Below, one piece after another: positions 26,802 through 35,930 of a stretch of DNA of 64,000 nucleotides (its first letter is position 1; each line of letters opens with the position of its first letter). The stretch comes from Candidatus Thiodiazotropha endoloripes (GTDB lineage: Bacteria; Pseudomonadota; Gammaproteobacteria; Chromatiales; Chromatiaceae). Location of the stretch: assembly GCF_001708965.1 (NCBI RefSeq), contig NZ_LVJW01000006.1:310001-374000 (forward strand). Reading direction: 5' to 3'. The translations under genes were made by a program, and so were the position numbers. The notes beneath the pieces are model-generated. The model did not search any database. It was not told the DNA's origin and saw only the letters and a program-made list of their open reading frames with translations.

Positions 26802-27359
26802 ATGTTGATTGCGATCCTCACCATTACCAGCCTGGCCACCCTGTTTGGACTGCTGTTGGGCTATGCCAATATCCGCTTCCACGTGGAGGGGGACCCGATC
26901 ACGGATCAGGTCGAAAAGGTGCTGCCTCAGACCCAGTGCGGTCAATGCGGATTTGCCGGATGCCGCCCCTACGCCGAGGCGATTGCCAACGGTGAGGCGG
27001 AGATCAATCTATGCCCGCCGGGCGGCGAAGGCACGATGATCGCTCTGGCCGATCTGTTGGGACGGGATCCGGTGCCCCTGGAAATGGAAACGGCCGAGGA
27101 GAAACCCAAAGCAATCGCCATCATAAAGGAGCAGGAGTGCATCGGTTGCACCCTCTGCATCCAGGCCTGTCCGGTGGATGCGATCATCGGTGCAGCGAAG
27201 CAGATGCATGTGGTGATCGAAGCGGAGTGTACCGGCTGTGAGCGCTGCCTGCCCCCCTGCCCGGTGGATTGCATCATCATGGAGCCGATCCCGCAGAAGG
27301 CGGACAACTGGCGCTGGCCTTTCCCGCAGAGCGGCACTGAAGAGATCGCAGGCCATTAG
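26802..27359 (+). CDS. rsxB: Rsx/Rnf electron-transport complex subunit B
   Basis: 185 residues. An N-terminal membrane helix (about 4-25) anchors an iron-sulfur protein. The 4Fe-4S domain cysteines are in [15 protein letters not shown], with a further Cys in NLCPPGG, followed by two ferredoxin motifs [12 protein letters not shown] and [12 protein letters not shown]. It is the ferredoxin-interacting entry or exit subunit of the complex. It starts 12 bp after rsxA and ends one base before the rsxC start. All expected cysteines are present. Confidence 0.94.
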   Translation: MLIAILTITSLATLFGLLLGYANIRFHVEGDPITDQVEKVLPQTQCGQCGFAGCRPYAEAIANGEAEINLCPPGGEGTMIALADLLGRDPVPLEMETAEEKPKAIAIIKEQECIGCTLCIQACPVDAIIGAAKQMHVVIEAECTGCERCLPPCPVDCIIMEPIPQKADNWRWPFPQSGTEEIAGH

Positions 27360-27360
27360 C

Positions 27361-29049
27361 ATGTATGTGGAATCGAAAAAAGGTAAGACACGGGAGTTAT
27401 GGAGTTTCCATGGCGGACTCCATCTGCCCGACCACAAGGAGGTCTCCCTGCACTCTCCGCTGCTGTCGGTCACACTGCCGAAACGACTGGTGGTCCCGCT
27501 ACAGCAGCACATCGGTGTAACGGCCCAGGCCTGCGTCAAACCCGGCGAACGGGTGTTGAAAGGCCAGCTGATCGCCGACTCTGCAGCACCGGTAACCGCA
27601 CCGCTGCACGCCCCCACCTCGGGGAGCGTGATCGAGATTGTGGAGCACGCCATACCTCACCCGTCCGGTCTCAGTGGTCACTGCATCGTGATCGAACCGG
27701 ATGGTGAGGATAGCTGGGTCGAGCTGCCACCCCCCATCAGCGACTATCGACAGGAATCCGCAGACACCCTGCGGCAACGTATCCGGGAGTCCGGCATCGT
27801 GGGCATGGGTGGCGCGACCTTTCCATCCGCCATCAAACTCAATCCGGGCAAACCGATCAAAACCCTGATCATCAATGGTGCCGAGTGCGAGCCCTATATC
27901 ACCTGTGACGACCGTCTGATGAGAGACCAAGCGGCGAAGGTGATGGATGGGGCCCGCATACTGCAACATCTGCTGCAGAGCGAGGTCTGCCTGATCGCCA
28001 TCGAAGACAACAAACCGGAAGCGATTCTGGCGATGTTTGATGAGCTGCGTCAGGAAGAGAACATCGAGGTGGTGCGTATCCCGACCGTCTACCCGAGCGG
28101 CGGTGAGAAGCAGCTGATCCATATTCTGACCGGTCAGGAGGTCCCCACCTCCGGGCTGCCGGCGCAGATCGGCACCATCTGCCACAACGTGGCCACCACC
28201 GCGGCGATCGCCGATGCGGTTCTGCAAGGGCGTCCACTGGTGTCGCGTCTGGTTACCGTCACCGGAGAGGGGATCAAAAACCCGGGTAACTATGAAGTGC
28301 CCATCGGTATGCTGGCGAGTGACCTGATCGAACAGGCCGGCGGTTATCAGAACAATCCGCAGCAGTTGATCCTGGGGGGGCCGATGATGGGCTTCGATCT
28401 CTCCACAGACCGGGTGCCGATCACCAAAGGCTCAAATTGCATTCTCTGCCCCACGGCGGAAGAGGCACCAAGACCGGAACCGGCCCAGGCCTGTATCCGC
28501 TGCGGCCGTTGCGCCGATGTCTGTCCGGCCCACCTGTTGCCACAACAGATGTACTGGCACAGTCGCGCCAAGGATCTGGAAAAGGTGCAGGACTACAATC
28601 TGTTCGACTGCATCGAGTGCGGCTGCTGCTCCCATGTCTGCCCCTCTCACATCCCACTGGTCCACTACTTCCGCTACGCCAAGGCGGAGAGCTGGGCGCT
28701 GGAGCAGGAGCGCCGGGAGTCGGAGCATGCCAAACAGCGTCACGATTTCCGCATCGCCCGTCTGGAGCGCCTGGAAGCCGAGCGTAAAGCCCGGTTGCGC
28801 AAGAAAAAAGAGAATCTGAAAGCGAAACCTGCCGCAAAAAAAACCCCTACAAAGGATGACAAAGAGTCGAAACAGGCGGCCATACAGGCCGCGATGAAAC
28901 GGGCTGCGGAAAAGAAGGCGAAACAGAGTCAGACCCCCAAAAACACGGAGAATCTGACCGCCGCCCAACAGGCTCAAATCGAAGCGGTCGATGAGCGCCG
29001 GAAAACAGCAACCAAAGTGCGTGAGAATCATTCGGAGCCCCCAGCCTGA
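27361..29049 (+). CDS. rsxC: Rsx/Rnf electron-transport complex subunit C
   Basis: 562 residues from the ATG at 27361; the frame also runs back into rsxB (27238), but that part is Arg/Ser-rich noise. This is the NADH- and FMN-binding subunit. Features are the N-terminal GGLHLPDHK, the Gly-rich MGGATFPSAIKL, INGAECEPYITCDD, and two 4Fe-4S motifs CIRCGRCADVCP and CIECGCCSHVCP. The last 130 residues form a Lys/Ala/Glu-rich tail of the kind found in gammaproteobacterial RsxC, shorter here than in E. coli. Its TGA shares one base with the rsxD ATG. Confidence 0.94.
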   Translation: MYVESKKGKTRELWSFHGGLHLPDHKEVSLHSPLLSVTLPKRLVVPLQQHIGVTAQACVKPGERVLKGQLIADSAAPVTAPLHAPTSGSVIEIVEHAIPHPSGLSGHCIVIEPDGEDSWVELPPPISDYRQESADTLRQRIRESGIVGMGGATFPSAIKLNPGKPIKTLIINGAECEPYITCDDRLMRDQAAKVMDGARILQHLLQSEVCLIAIEDNKPEAILAMFDELRQEENIEVVRIPTVYPSGGEKQLIHILTGQEVPTSGLPAQIGTICHNVATTAAIADAVLQGRPLVSRLVTVTGEGIKNPGNYEVPIGMLASDLIEQAGGYQNNPQQLILGGPMMGFDLSTDRVPITKGSNCILCPTAEEAPRPEPAQACIRCGRCADVCPAHLLPQQMYWHSRAKDLEKVQDYNLFDCIECGCCSHVCPSHIPLVHYFRYAKAESWALEQERRESEHAKQRHDFRIARLERLEAERKARLRKKKENLKAKPAAKKTPTKDDKESKQAAIQAAMKRAAEKKAKQSQTPKNTENLTAAQQAQIEAVDERRKTATKVRENHSEPPA

Positions 29050-30089
29050 TGGAATTTCCAACCCACAGTTCACCCCATATCGGACGTCCCAACCGGGTAG
29101 ACAAAGTCATGCTCCAGGTGGTGCTGGCACTGATCCCGGGCACGCTGGCGCTGACCTTCTATTTCGGCTACGGCGTTCTGGTGAACCTGCTGCTGGCGAT
29201 TGGCTCTGCGGTTGCCTTTGAAGCGCTGGTGATGAAGTTACGCAAACGACCGGTAACACCGGTGCTGATGGATCTCAGTGCCGTAGTCACCGCGATGCTG
29301 TTTGCGGTGGCCATTCCGCCCCTGTTGCCCTGGTGGATGGTGGTATTGGGTATGGCCTTTGGCATCATCATGGTCAAGCAGATGTATGGCGGATTGGGAT
29401 ACAACCCCTTCAACCCGGCCATGGCAGCCTATGTACTGCTGTTGATCTCCTACCCGGTGGAGATGACCGCCTGGCTGCCGCCATCGGTACTCGCCGAACA
29501 CCATATCAGTCTGCGCGAGATTGCACTCTTCAAATTTACCGGAGCGCTGCCTGACGATTACACCCTGGATGCGATCACCATGGCGACGCCGCTTGATGTG
29601 ATGCGTACCAATCTCGATCTCAACATGATGATCAGTGAGATACGCACCAATCCCTTGTGGGGCGATTTCGGTGGACTCGGCTGGGAGTGGGTCGGCAACT
29701 GGTTTCTGATGGGCGGCATCTGGATGGTCTACAAACGGACCATCACCTGGCAGATTCCATTGGCCTTTCTCACCGGTCTGGTGGGCATGGCCACCCTGTT
29801 TTGGTTGTTCGATTCAGAGAGCTTCCCATTTCCCCTGTTTCATCTCTTCAGTGGCGGGGCGATACTCGGTGCCTTTTTCATCGCCACCGACCCGGTCACC
29901 GCCAGCACCACTCGAACCGGACAACTGATCTACGGTGCAACCATCGGCATCCTGGTCTATGTGATCCGCACCTGGGGTGGTTATCCGGATGCAGTGGCCT
30001 TTGCCGTACTGCTGATGAACATGGCGGCACCGACCATCGACTACTACACCCGACCACGCACCTATGGTCACGGCGAGATGAAATCATGA
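29049..30089 (+). CDS. rsxD: Rsx/Rnf electron-transport complex subunit D
   Basis: 346-residue membrane subunit with about nine hydrophobic segments. The MATPLDVMRT stretch near residue 180 is the site where RnfD/NqrB-type proteins carry covalent FMN on the Thr. GGLGYNPFNPAMAAYVLLLISYP and ATDPVTASTTRTGQLIYG are also typical. It overlaps rsxC by one base and rsxG by ATGA. The flavin would pass electrons from RsxC across the membrane. Confidence 0.94.
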   Translation: MEFPTHSSPHIGRPNRVDKVMLQVVLALIPGTLALTFYFGYGVLVNLLLAIGSAVAFEALVMKLRKRPVTPVLMDLSAVVTAMLFAVAIPPLLPWWMVVLGMAFGIIMVKQMYGGLGYNPFNPAMAAYVLLLISYPVEMTAWLPPSVLAEHHISLREIALFKFTGALPDDYTLDAITMATPLDVMRTNLDLNMMISEIRTNPLWGDFGGLGWEWVGNWFLMGGIWMVYKRTITWQIPLAFLTGLVGMATLFWLFDSESFPFPLFHLFSGGAILGAFFIATDPVTASTTRTGQLIYGATIGILVYVIRTWGGYPDAVAFAVLLMNMAAPTIDYYTRPRTYGHGEMKS

Positions 30090-30724
30090 ACAGCCGACTC
30101 TCGATTCTGATTGCCGCGCTGATCCTCGGTACCTTTGCTGTGGCCGGCACCTCTCTGGTCTCCTTTACCCACGTGGCGACCAAGGACCGCATCGCAGAGA
30201 ATGAGCGACAGGCGCTGTTAGATTCACTGTATGCCCTGGTGCCTGCCGAGAGTGTGGACAACGATATGGTGACCGACACCATACAGATCCAGGCTCCCGA
30301 CCTGCTGGGCAGTGAACAGACCACGGTCTATCGTGGTCGAAAACTGGAGCAACCGGTGGCAACGGTACTCACTTCCGTGGTTCCCAATGGTTACAGCGGT
30401 CCGATCAAGCTGCTGGTGGCGGTCCGCTATGACGGCACCCTGGGCGGGGTGCGCATCATCAGCCATAAAGAGACTCCCGGACTGGGAGACAAGGTTGAAG
30501 AGAACCGATCGGATTGGGTCTACAGTTTCAACGATAGATCCCTGGGCGATCCCCCGCTGGAAAAGTGGGGTGTGAAACGGGACGGCGGCTATTTCGACCA
30601 GTTTACCGGAGCCACCATAACGCCCAGAACCATCGTCAATTCGGTGAAAAACACACTGCTCTATGTGCGGGACCACAAGGATGCCTTGTATGATCGGCAA
30701 GCCTCCGCACCCGGGGCCGGGTAA
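30086..30724 (+). CDS. rsxG: Rsx/Rnf electron-transport complex subunit G
   Basis: 212 residues. An N-terminal membrane anchor (about 5-25) precedes a periplasmic FMN-binding domain. The covalent-FMN motif is [11 protein letters not shown] near residue 178, preceded by [18 protein letters not shown] is the other conserved block. The ATG at 30086 overlaps the rsxD stop; the longer reading from 29657 lies in rsxD and is not real. It belongs to the six-gene operon. Confidence 0.93.
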   Translation: MNSRLSILIAALILGTFAVAGTSLVSFTHVATKDRIAENERQALLDSLYALVPAESVDNDMVTDTIQIQAPDLLGSEQTTVYRGRKLEQPVATVLTSVVPNGYSGPIKLLVAVRYDGTLGGVRIISHKETPGLGDKVEENRSDWVYSFNDRSLGDPPLEKWGVKRDGGYFDQFTGATITPRTIVNSVKNTLLYVRDHKDALYDRQASAPGAG

Positions 30725-30737
30725 TCGGGACAGCACC

Positions 30738-31430
30738 ATGTCAGACAACAGCACACGCACCCTTATCATGGATGGCCTCTGGCACAACAATCAGGCCCTG
30801 GTGGCTCTGCTTGGGCTCTGCCCACTGCTCGCAGTGAGCAATACTGCGATCAACGGCCTGGGCCTGGGATTGGCGACTACCGCTGTTCTGGTTGCTTCCA
30901 ACAGTACGGTCTCTTTGATTCGCAACTTTGTCCGTCCGGAGGTTCGCCTGCCGGTGTTTGTGATGGTGATCGCCTCGTTTGTCACCGCCATTGAACTTGG
31001 CATGAATGCCTACTTTCATGAACTGCACAAAATACTCGGCATCTTCATTCCACTGATTGTCACCAACTGCACCATTATCGGTCGAGCCGAGGCGTTCGCC
31101 TCGAAGAACAACCTTTGGCGGTCACTGGTCGACGGCCTGAGTGTCGGCATCGGTTTTACCCTGGTGCTGATCGTGCTCGGTGGCTTTCGCGAGTTGGTTG
31201 GCCAGGGCACCCTGTTCGATCAGGCCCATCTGATGTTTGGTGAGGCAGCCAAAGGCATGACTTTGAGGATCGAGGATTTCCCCGGCATGCTGATCGCCAT
31301 TCTGCCACCCGGAGCATTCATTGGCCTCGGTCTGTTGATCATGGTTAAGAATCTGATCGACAAACGTCTCGCCGAACGCCAGGCCGCCAGTAGCGGTTAT
31401 GTTGAAGAGGCTACCGGAGCAACGGGATAG
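30738..31430 (+). CDS. rsxE: Rsx/Rnf electron-transport complex subunit E
   Basis: 230 residues, integral membrane subunit homologous to RsxA, with about six helices. [20 protein letters not shown] and [20 protein letters not shown] are the family blocks. The ATG at 30738 is used rather than the upstream one at 30663, which lies in rsxG. It completes rsxABCDGE. The nth gene that follows rsxE in E. coli is absent; rsmE follows instead after 36 bp. Confidence 0.93.
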   Translation: MSDNSTRTLIMDGLWHNNQALVALLGLCPLLAVSNTAINGLGLGLATTAVLVASNSTVSLIRNFVRPEVRLPVFVMVIASFVTAIELGMNAYFHELHKILGIFIPLIVTNCTIIGRAEAFASKNNLWRSLVDGLSVGIGFTLVLIVLGGFRELVGQGTLFDQAHLMFGEAAKGMTLRIEDFPGMLIAILPPGAFIGLGLLIMVKNLIDKRLAERQAASSGYVEEATGATG

Positions 31431-31466
31431 CCAGCCTGGCCACACACCGGGAGTTGTCTGCCATAC

Positions 31467-32204
31467 ATGAGAGTTCCACGCTGCTATACCAGTCAACCGC
31501 TGAAACAGGGCACTCTGATCAGCCTTGAAGAGGAGCCGGCGCACCACCTGCGACAGGTGTTGCGACTGCGCCCGGGTAATCCGATCATCCTGTTCGATAA
31601 CAGCGGCGATGAGTATGCGGCCAACCTGGAGCAGGTCAGCAAACAGGAAGTCAAAGCCCTGCTGACGGAACGGCTTCGCCACGAAACAGAAACGCCACTC
31701 AGCATCCATCTGCTGATCGGCATCTCCCGTGGCGAGCGTATGGATCTGGCAATCCAGAAGGCTACAGAACTGGGGGTCAACCGAGTCACGCCACTGATGA
31801 CCAATCGCTGCGTGGTCAAGCTGGATGAAAAAAAGCGTCGGAACCGGATGACACACTGGCAACGGGTGATGGTCAGTGCCTGCGAACAGTCTGACCGCTG
31901 CCGTCTGCCACAGCTGGACGAACCGTTGGAGATAACGACGGCCCTCGCCCAGCTGAAACCGGAGCTGGGACTGTTGCTCGATCTACAGGGTAAACAGAGC
32001 CTGGCGCACATTCCCCAGCCGGAAAACGGCGTATCAATCCTGGTAGGCCCTGAGGGGGGCTTGACCCCGGATGAGCGGGAAGTGGCAATACAACATGGAT
32101 TCACCGGCATACGCCTCGGTCCGAGGGTGTTGAGAACGGAGACTGCCCCATTGGCCGCCCTCGCTGCCGTGCAAACCCTCTGGGGCGACTTCAATGACGG
32201 ATAA
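31467..32204 (+). CDS. rsmE: 16S rRNA m3U1498 methyltransferase RsmE
   Basis: 245-residue SPOUT-family methyltransferase that methylates N3 of U1498 in 16S rRNA. The N-terminal PUA-like part (HHLRQVLRLRPGN) and the C-terminal trefoil-knot motifs LVGPEGGLTPDE and LGPRVLRTETAPLAALA bind S-adenosylmethionine. GISRGERMDLAIQKATELGV is also typical. It lies 36 bp after rsxE and is probably read through from the rsx operon. Confidence 0.94.
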   Translation: MRVPRCYTSQPLKQGTLISLEEEPAHHLRQVLRLRPGNPIILFDNSGDEYAANLEQVSKQEVKALLTERLRHETETPLSIHLLIGISRGERMDLAIQKATELGVNRVTPLMTNRCVVKLDEKKRRNRMTHWQRVMVSACEQSDRCRLPQLDEPLEITTALAQLKPELGLLLDLQGKQSLAHIPQPENGVSILVGPEGGLTPDEREVAIQHGFTGIRLGPRVLRTETAPLAALAAVQTLWGDFNDG

Positions 32205-32405
32205 CCTAACCACCCTTTCTGATACGTACCAAGTCTGCTGGACCGCTCCCCACTACTGCAGGATTATGCAATAGAGTAAAACAACAATTCATGGGGCGAT
32301 AACGATACAGAGTGCAAATAGTTGCACGAAAGCTGAGTGACTCAAGATGTCTGTTTCAGGGATTCCTGCTAGGATTATGCTGTACAAAAAACGCAGTGAC
32401 GCACC

Positions 32406-33020
32406 ATGCAATATCCGATTCTAAAATCCAAGATTGCCCTCCTGAGCCTGGCGCTGCTGTTTACCAGCAGCCCGGCACTGGCCAAGAAGTTCTACAAATG
32501 CACCAACGCAGAGGGTGAACTTGTCTATCAGCAAGTGGCTTGTGACTCCAATATCAGCCAGGAGACGGTAAACGTCTTCACACCACCGAAACATCATTCC
32601 CAGCTGGGGTCCAAACTGATGGGTGAAGGTGAATACATCCCTGAGGGTAATGAGCCGGCGATTGCAGGCAAGATGATGTTTCAAAGCAGACTCAGTAATG
32701 TGATTGCGCTGCTGACACCAATCAAAATGCAGATGCAGCAATTCTATATGATGAATGGGCAGTGGCCGGAAAAGCCCCAGGACTTAGGCCTGAATCAGGA
32801 AAACCTCAAGAGTGTGGATATCAAAGAGGTGTTGTTTGGCGACCAGGGTGCTATCGTTGCTTCATTGAACGAACACTTCGGTACAGGCAAGCGAGTCGTG
32901 CTGGCACCACAACTGGTGATGGACGGCACCACCATGGAGTGGCAGTGCATGGCCAACTTTCCGGTGCAATCGATGACGGCAATGGGGATGAAGATGTGTG
33001 AGTCCCGTAACATCCGATAG
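32406..33020 (+). CDS. secreted DUF4124 protein with pilin-like C-terminal domain
   Basis: 204 residues. A cleavable signal peptide ends around residue 26 (TSSPALA). Next comes a DUF4124-type segment (KKFYKCTNAEGELVYQQVAC, about 27-46). The C-terminal half (about 98-200) resembles the globular part of a type IV pilin: an amphipathic helix with LTPIKMQMQQFYMMNGQWP, then beta strands ending in MEWQCMANFP. There is no prepilin-peptidase site or hydrophobic N-terminal helix, so it should be soluble in the periplasm or secreted. The pilin similarity is my own reading and moderate. It lies 2.4 kb from the Pil-Chp cluster. Confidence 0.65.
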   Translation: MQYPILKSKIALLSLALLFTSSPALAKKFYKCTNAEGELVYQQVACDSNISQETVNVFTPPKHHSQLGSKLMGEGEYIPEGNEPAIAGKMMFQSRLSNVIALLTPIKMQMQQFYMMNGQWPEKPQDLGLNQENLKSVDIKEVLFGDQGAIVASLNEHFGTGKRVVLAPQLVMDGTTMEWQCMANFPVQSMTAMGMKMCESRNIR

Positions 33021-33037
33021 CTGAGTGTTGCTGTTGC

Positions 33038-33958
33038 TTACTCCCACTCCAGCTCTTCATAGACTCGTTGCGCATTTCGGCCCTTCAGTGAATCGAAATT
33101 TTCCAGGTAACTGAATCGGGACTGGTCAATTTTGCCGATATCCTCCAGGCTGTTTCCTTCATCAATAAACTTCAAAACGGCCTCTCGTAGAAATACCAGA
33201 TAGTCGTAGGTATCCGCTTTGGCTTTTGAGAGAGAAGCAGGATTACCATGTCCCCCAACAACGATTTCAGGTTGTTTTGCAGCCATTGCTTCGAATGTGG
33301 CGATCCAGCTTTTGTGTGCAGACATTGAACCAACGCCTAACAGTCGGTCTGTATAAACGATATCCCCGCTGAACATGACTTTGTGCTCTGGCAGCCAGAT
33401 ATAGCTGTCTCCAGGAGTATGAGCGTGGCCTGCGTGATAGATTTCAATTCTTGTATTGCCAACCTCCAATATTTTTTGCTGGGAAAATGTTGCATCGGCA
33501 TGAATGTAACTTGTTCCTTCGATACCTTTTTTTCCTACCAAACTCCAAAGCCTGTCCAGTTGAGCTTCCTTACGAGCCTTTTGATCAACGACCGCTTTCT
33601 CGCTGGCAATGATCGTTACACCCGGCTTTTTAAAATAACCATTACCCATCCAACGATGGTCCTGGCCACCGCTATTAATGACCCATTTCACAGGTTTATC
33701 GGTAATTCTCTTAACCGCTGCGTGTATCATCCGCGCGCCCTCGTTTGTGGCACCCGAATCAATCAGCACAACGCCATCACCCGTTATGATGACACCAAAG
33801 TTGGCATTGTTACCCAGGTTTTCAGGGTTACGATTCGTCAGTGGTCCAATCAACGCATAGACATTGTGAGCCAGTTTTTCTGTTCTCAATATCTGTTCCG
33901 CATGAAGTGGCGTACTGCATATCAAAACAACCCAAAAAAGCGCAATGACTCTTAACAT
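33038..33958 (-). CDS. exported metallo-beta-lactamase-fold protein with degenerate HxHxDH motif
   Basis: 306 residues with a Sec signal peptide (FWVVLICSTPLHA, cleavage near 20). The fold signature is clear: NFGVIITGDGVVLIDSGAT, AGHAHTPGDSYIWLPEHKVMFSGD and VVGGHGNP. The usual HxHxDH of the first metal site is replaced by SGGQDHRW (in INSGGQDHRWMGN): the two His of HxH are missing, while Asp-His and the later His/Asp ligands remain. It could bind one metal or use another ligand set. The substrate is unknown. It stands alone, convergent with the DUF4124 gene. Confidence 0.78.
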   Translation of the reverse strand: MLRVIALFWVVLICSTPLHAEQILRTEKLAHNVYALIGPLTNRNPENLGNNANFGVIITGDGVVLIDSGATNEGARMIHAAVKRITDKPVKWVINSGGQDHRWMGNGYFKKPGVTIIASEKAVVDQKARKEAQLDRLWSLVGKKGIEGTSYIHADATFSQQKILEVGNTRIEIYHAGHAHTPGDSYIWLPEHKVMFSGDIVYTDRLLGVGSMSAHKSWIATFEAMAAKQPEIVVGGHGNPASLSKAKADTYDYLVFLREAVLKFIDEGNSLEDIGKIDQSRFSYLENFDSLKGRNAQRVYEELEWE

Positions 33959-34173
33959 GATCTATCTCCTTTTACATCTGTAATTATTTTTATAGACGTA
34001 ACCAAACAAATTCAATACTGGGAATGGGCTAGTTCAGACCATTGACAAACCAACTACCTGACCATCTAACCAGTGGTTATGGCAGTATTGTGCGTACTCT
34101 CTGGTGATACTGATGTCAGCAATCATCTCAACTGCGATCAGTTGATGACACACCACTTAGCCGACCTATACGC
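33959..34173. other. intergenic region between zapE and the MBL-fold gene
   Basis: About 215 bp, A+T-rich near 33960-34020, which fits a promoter for the minus-strand MBL gene. No terminator hairpin with a T-run was recognised for zapE. Confidence 0.3.
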
Positions 34174-35334
34174 TCAGCCTTTATGGGGCGTTTCCAGGTA
34201 GGCGGTTGATTGCATCTCTTTCAAGCGACTCACCGTACGATTGAATTCGAATGCCAGACGGATACCGCTGTAGAGCTGATCCGGTTCCGCGTCGGCACTG
34301 ATCACCACTTTGACTTTGCGGTCATAAAAGACATCGATCAGATTGATAAAACGACGGCTTCGATCATCCCAGGTACCGTCCAGTTTGGGTATATCCGAGA
34401 TAAACACCGTATGGTGACAGCGGGCCAGTTCCAGATAGTCGTTCTGCCATCTGGGTGGACCGCATAGGGCGTTGAAGTCACACCAGATCACACCACTACT
34501 CCGCTTGACGAACCTCACCGCCCTTCCCGGTACTTCAAAACGCCCTGTCTCTTCAACGCTGCCACTGACCAATCGATCGAACTCCTTGCTCAGATTGACC
34601 ATCGACTCGTCGCTCAACGGGGTGTGGTAGACGGAAGAGGCCTCAAACAGTTGTAGCCGGTAGTCTTTGTTACCGGCCAGCTCCAACACTTCATTATTGC
34701 TGTTCAGCAGATCGATTGCCGGCAGAAACTGCTCTCTCTGCAACCCCTGCCAGTAGAGTCTGTCCGGCGGCTGATTCGATGTAGTCACCAGGACGATACC
34801 CACTTTCTGCAAACTCTCGAGTAACACCCGCATCAACATCGCATCACCGATATCGATGACATTGAATTCATCCAGGCAGAGCACCTGCATTCGACTGGCC
34901 ATCTCATTGGCAATCTGCAACATGGGCTCCTTCTCTCCACCATGTTCAGTAAGCCGCTGATGAATGTAGCGCATGAAACTGTGAAAATGGTGACGCTCTA
35001 TACCCAGTTGTTGATGCCGTTGATGAAACATATCCATCAACCAGGTTTTACCCCGCCCCACACCACCCCAGAGATAGACTCCTGGTATCGTTTCGATACT
35101 TTTCTTCCACAGCCAACCCTTCGCTTTTCTCGGCTGCTGCAGCGCTTCAGCCAGGCGTTCGAAGGCAGATAGAACCTGCTCCTGATGAGGATCCCGCTGA
35201 TAGCCATTAAGCTGAAGTTGTTGCTGATAGTGGTTGAGTAGAGACAAGTGAGATAGCAACCTGTAGTGAATTATGCCGCTACAACGATGAATGCAGACAG
35301 GTGAGACGGAAATCGAATGGCAGCCAGGATACAC
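34174..35334 (-). CDS. zapE: AFG1-like ATPase ZapE
   Basis: AAA-type P-loop ATPase of the AFG1 family, which in E. coli associates with the Z-ring under stress. Walker A is GGVGRGKTWLMD near residue 92, Walker B is VLCLDEFNVID, and sensor region VLVTTSNQPP follows; FVKRSSGVIWCDFNALC is typical of the C-terminal part. The frame opens at a GTG (35334), and no ATG occurs before the conserved region. The real start is uncertain and is probably a TTG near 35260-35275 (LLSHLSLLNHYQQQL). A full-length protein would be about 360-386 residues. Confidence 0.88.
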   Translation of the reverse strand: MYPGCHSISVSPVCIHRCSGIIHYRLLSHLSLLNHYQQQLQLNGYQRDPHQEQVLSAFERLAEALQQPRKAKGWLWKKSIETIPGVYLWGGVGRGKTWLMDMFHQRHQQLGIERHHFHSFMRYIHQRLTEHGGEKEPMLQIANEMASRMQVLCLDEFNVIDIGDAMLMRVLLESLQKVGIVLVTTSNQPPDRLYWQGLQREQFLPAIDLLNSNNEVLELAGNKDYRLQLFEASSVYHTPLSDESMVNLSKEFDRLVSGSVEETGRFEVPGRAVRFVKRSSGVIWCDFNALCGPPRWQNDYLELARCHHTVFISDIPKLDGTWDDRSRRFINLIDVFYDRKVKVVISADAEPDQLYSGIRLAFEFNRTVSRLKEMQSTAYLETPHKG

Positions 35335-35453
35335 GAGTAAAAGGTCTTATACTATTAACCCGGTATTCAATGGGTGTACTTCCAGGGGATGCTCGATGTC
35401 CTGAACAGGGCGATTGTTATGGCGAGTGGAAGAGCGGGGCTTGAAGTCGGGTG

Positions 35454-35930
35454 CTACAGCTCTTCAATTACCGAGAGCACCTGTCGCTCAATTTCATCCA
35501 TATCGGGAATGACAGCCGGACTCATATCCAGTTCCACATGCTGTCTGATCAACGGTTGAGGCTCATCCAGTTCCGGATTGACCGGTACCACATTGTCGGC
35601 GCTGACCCTGACCAGTGATGGTATGGCATGAACGGCCATACCGATATGTGAGATTCGTTCATGCTCGCCAAGGGCATTAAGGATCAGGATCCTGCCCCGG
35701 AAACCAGGCTCCACCACGGGCTCACCCAGCAGCCCTTCATAGGAGACTACCGGAATCATAACTCCACGCCAGGCCAGATGACCGAGAAACCAATCAGGCA
35801 ACTCGTCACCGGCATACTCGGGCTGCTGATAGCCCATAACCTCAGCGACTGTCGCATTCGGCAGCAGAATCTGACGCTCATGCAGAGGTATAAGAACGCT
35901 TCTGACCTCTTTGACTACCGCATGGCTCAT
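35454..35930 (-). CDS. chpC: CheW-domain protein, ChpC-like
   Basis: 158 residues with a single CheW-type SH3-like domain: LLPNATVAEVMGYQQPEY at the start and LAWRGVMIPVVSYEGLLGEP in the middle. It starts 4 bp inside the end of chpA (ATGA overlap), the position ChpC holds in Pseudomonas. It would dock additional receptors or inputs to the ChpA kinase. The C-terminus is acidic. CheW membership is firm; the ChpC name rests on position. Confidence 0.78.
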   Translation of the reverse strand: MSHAVVKEVRSVLIPLHERQILLPNATVAEVMGYQQPEYAGDELPDWFLGHLAWRGVMIPVVSYEGLLGEPVVEPGFRGRILILNALGEHERISHIGMAVHAIPSLVRVSADNVVPVNPELDEPQPLIRQHVELDMSPAVIPDMDEIERQVLSVIEEL

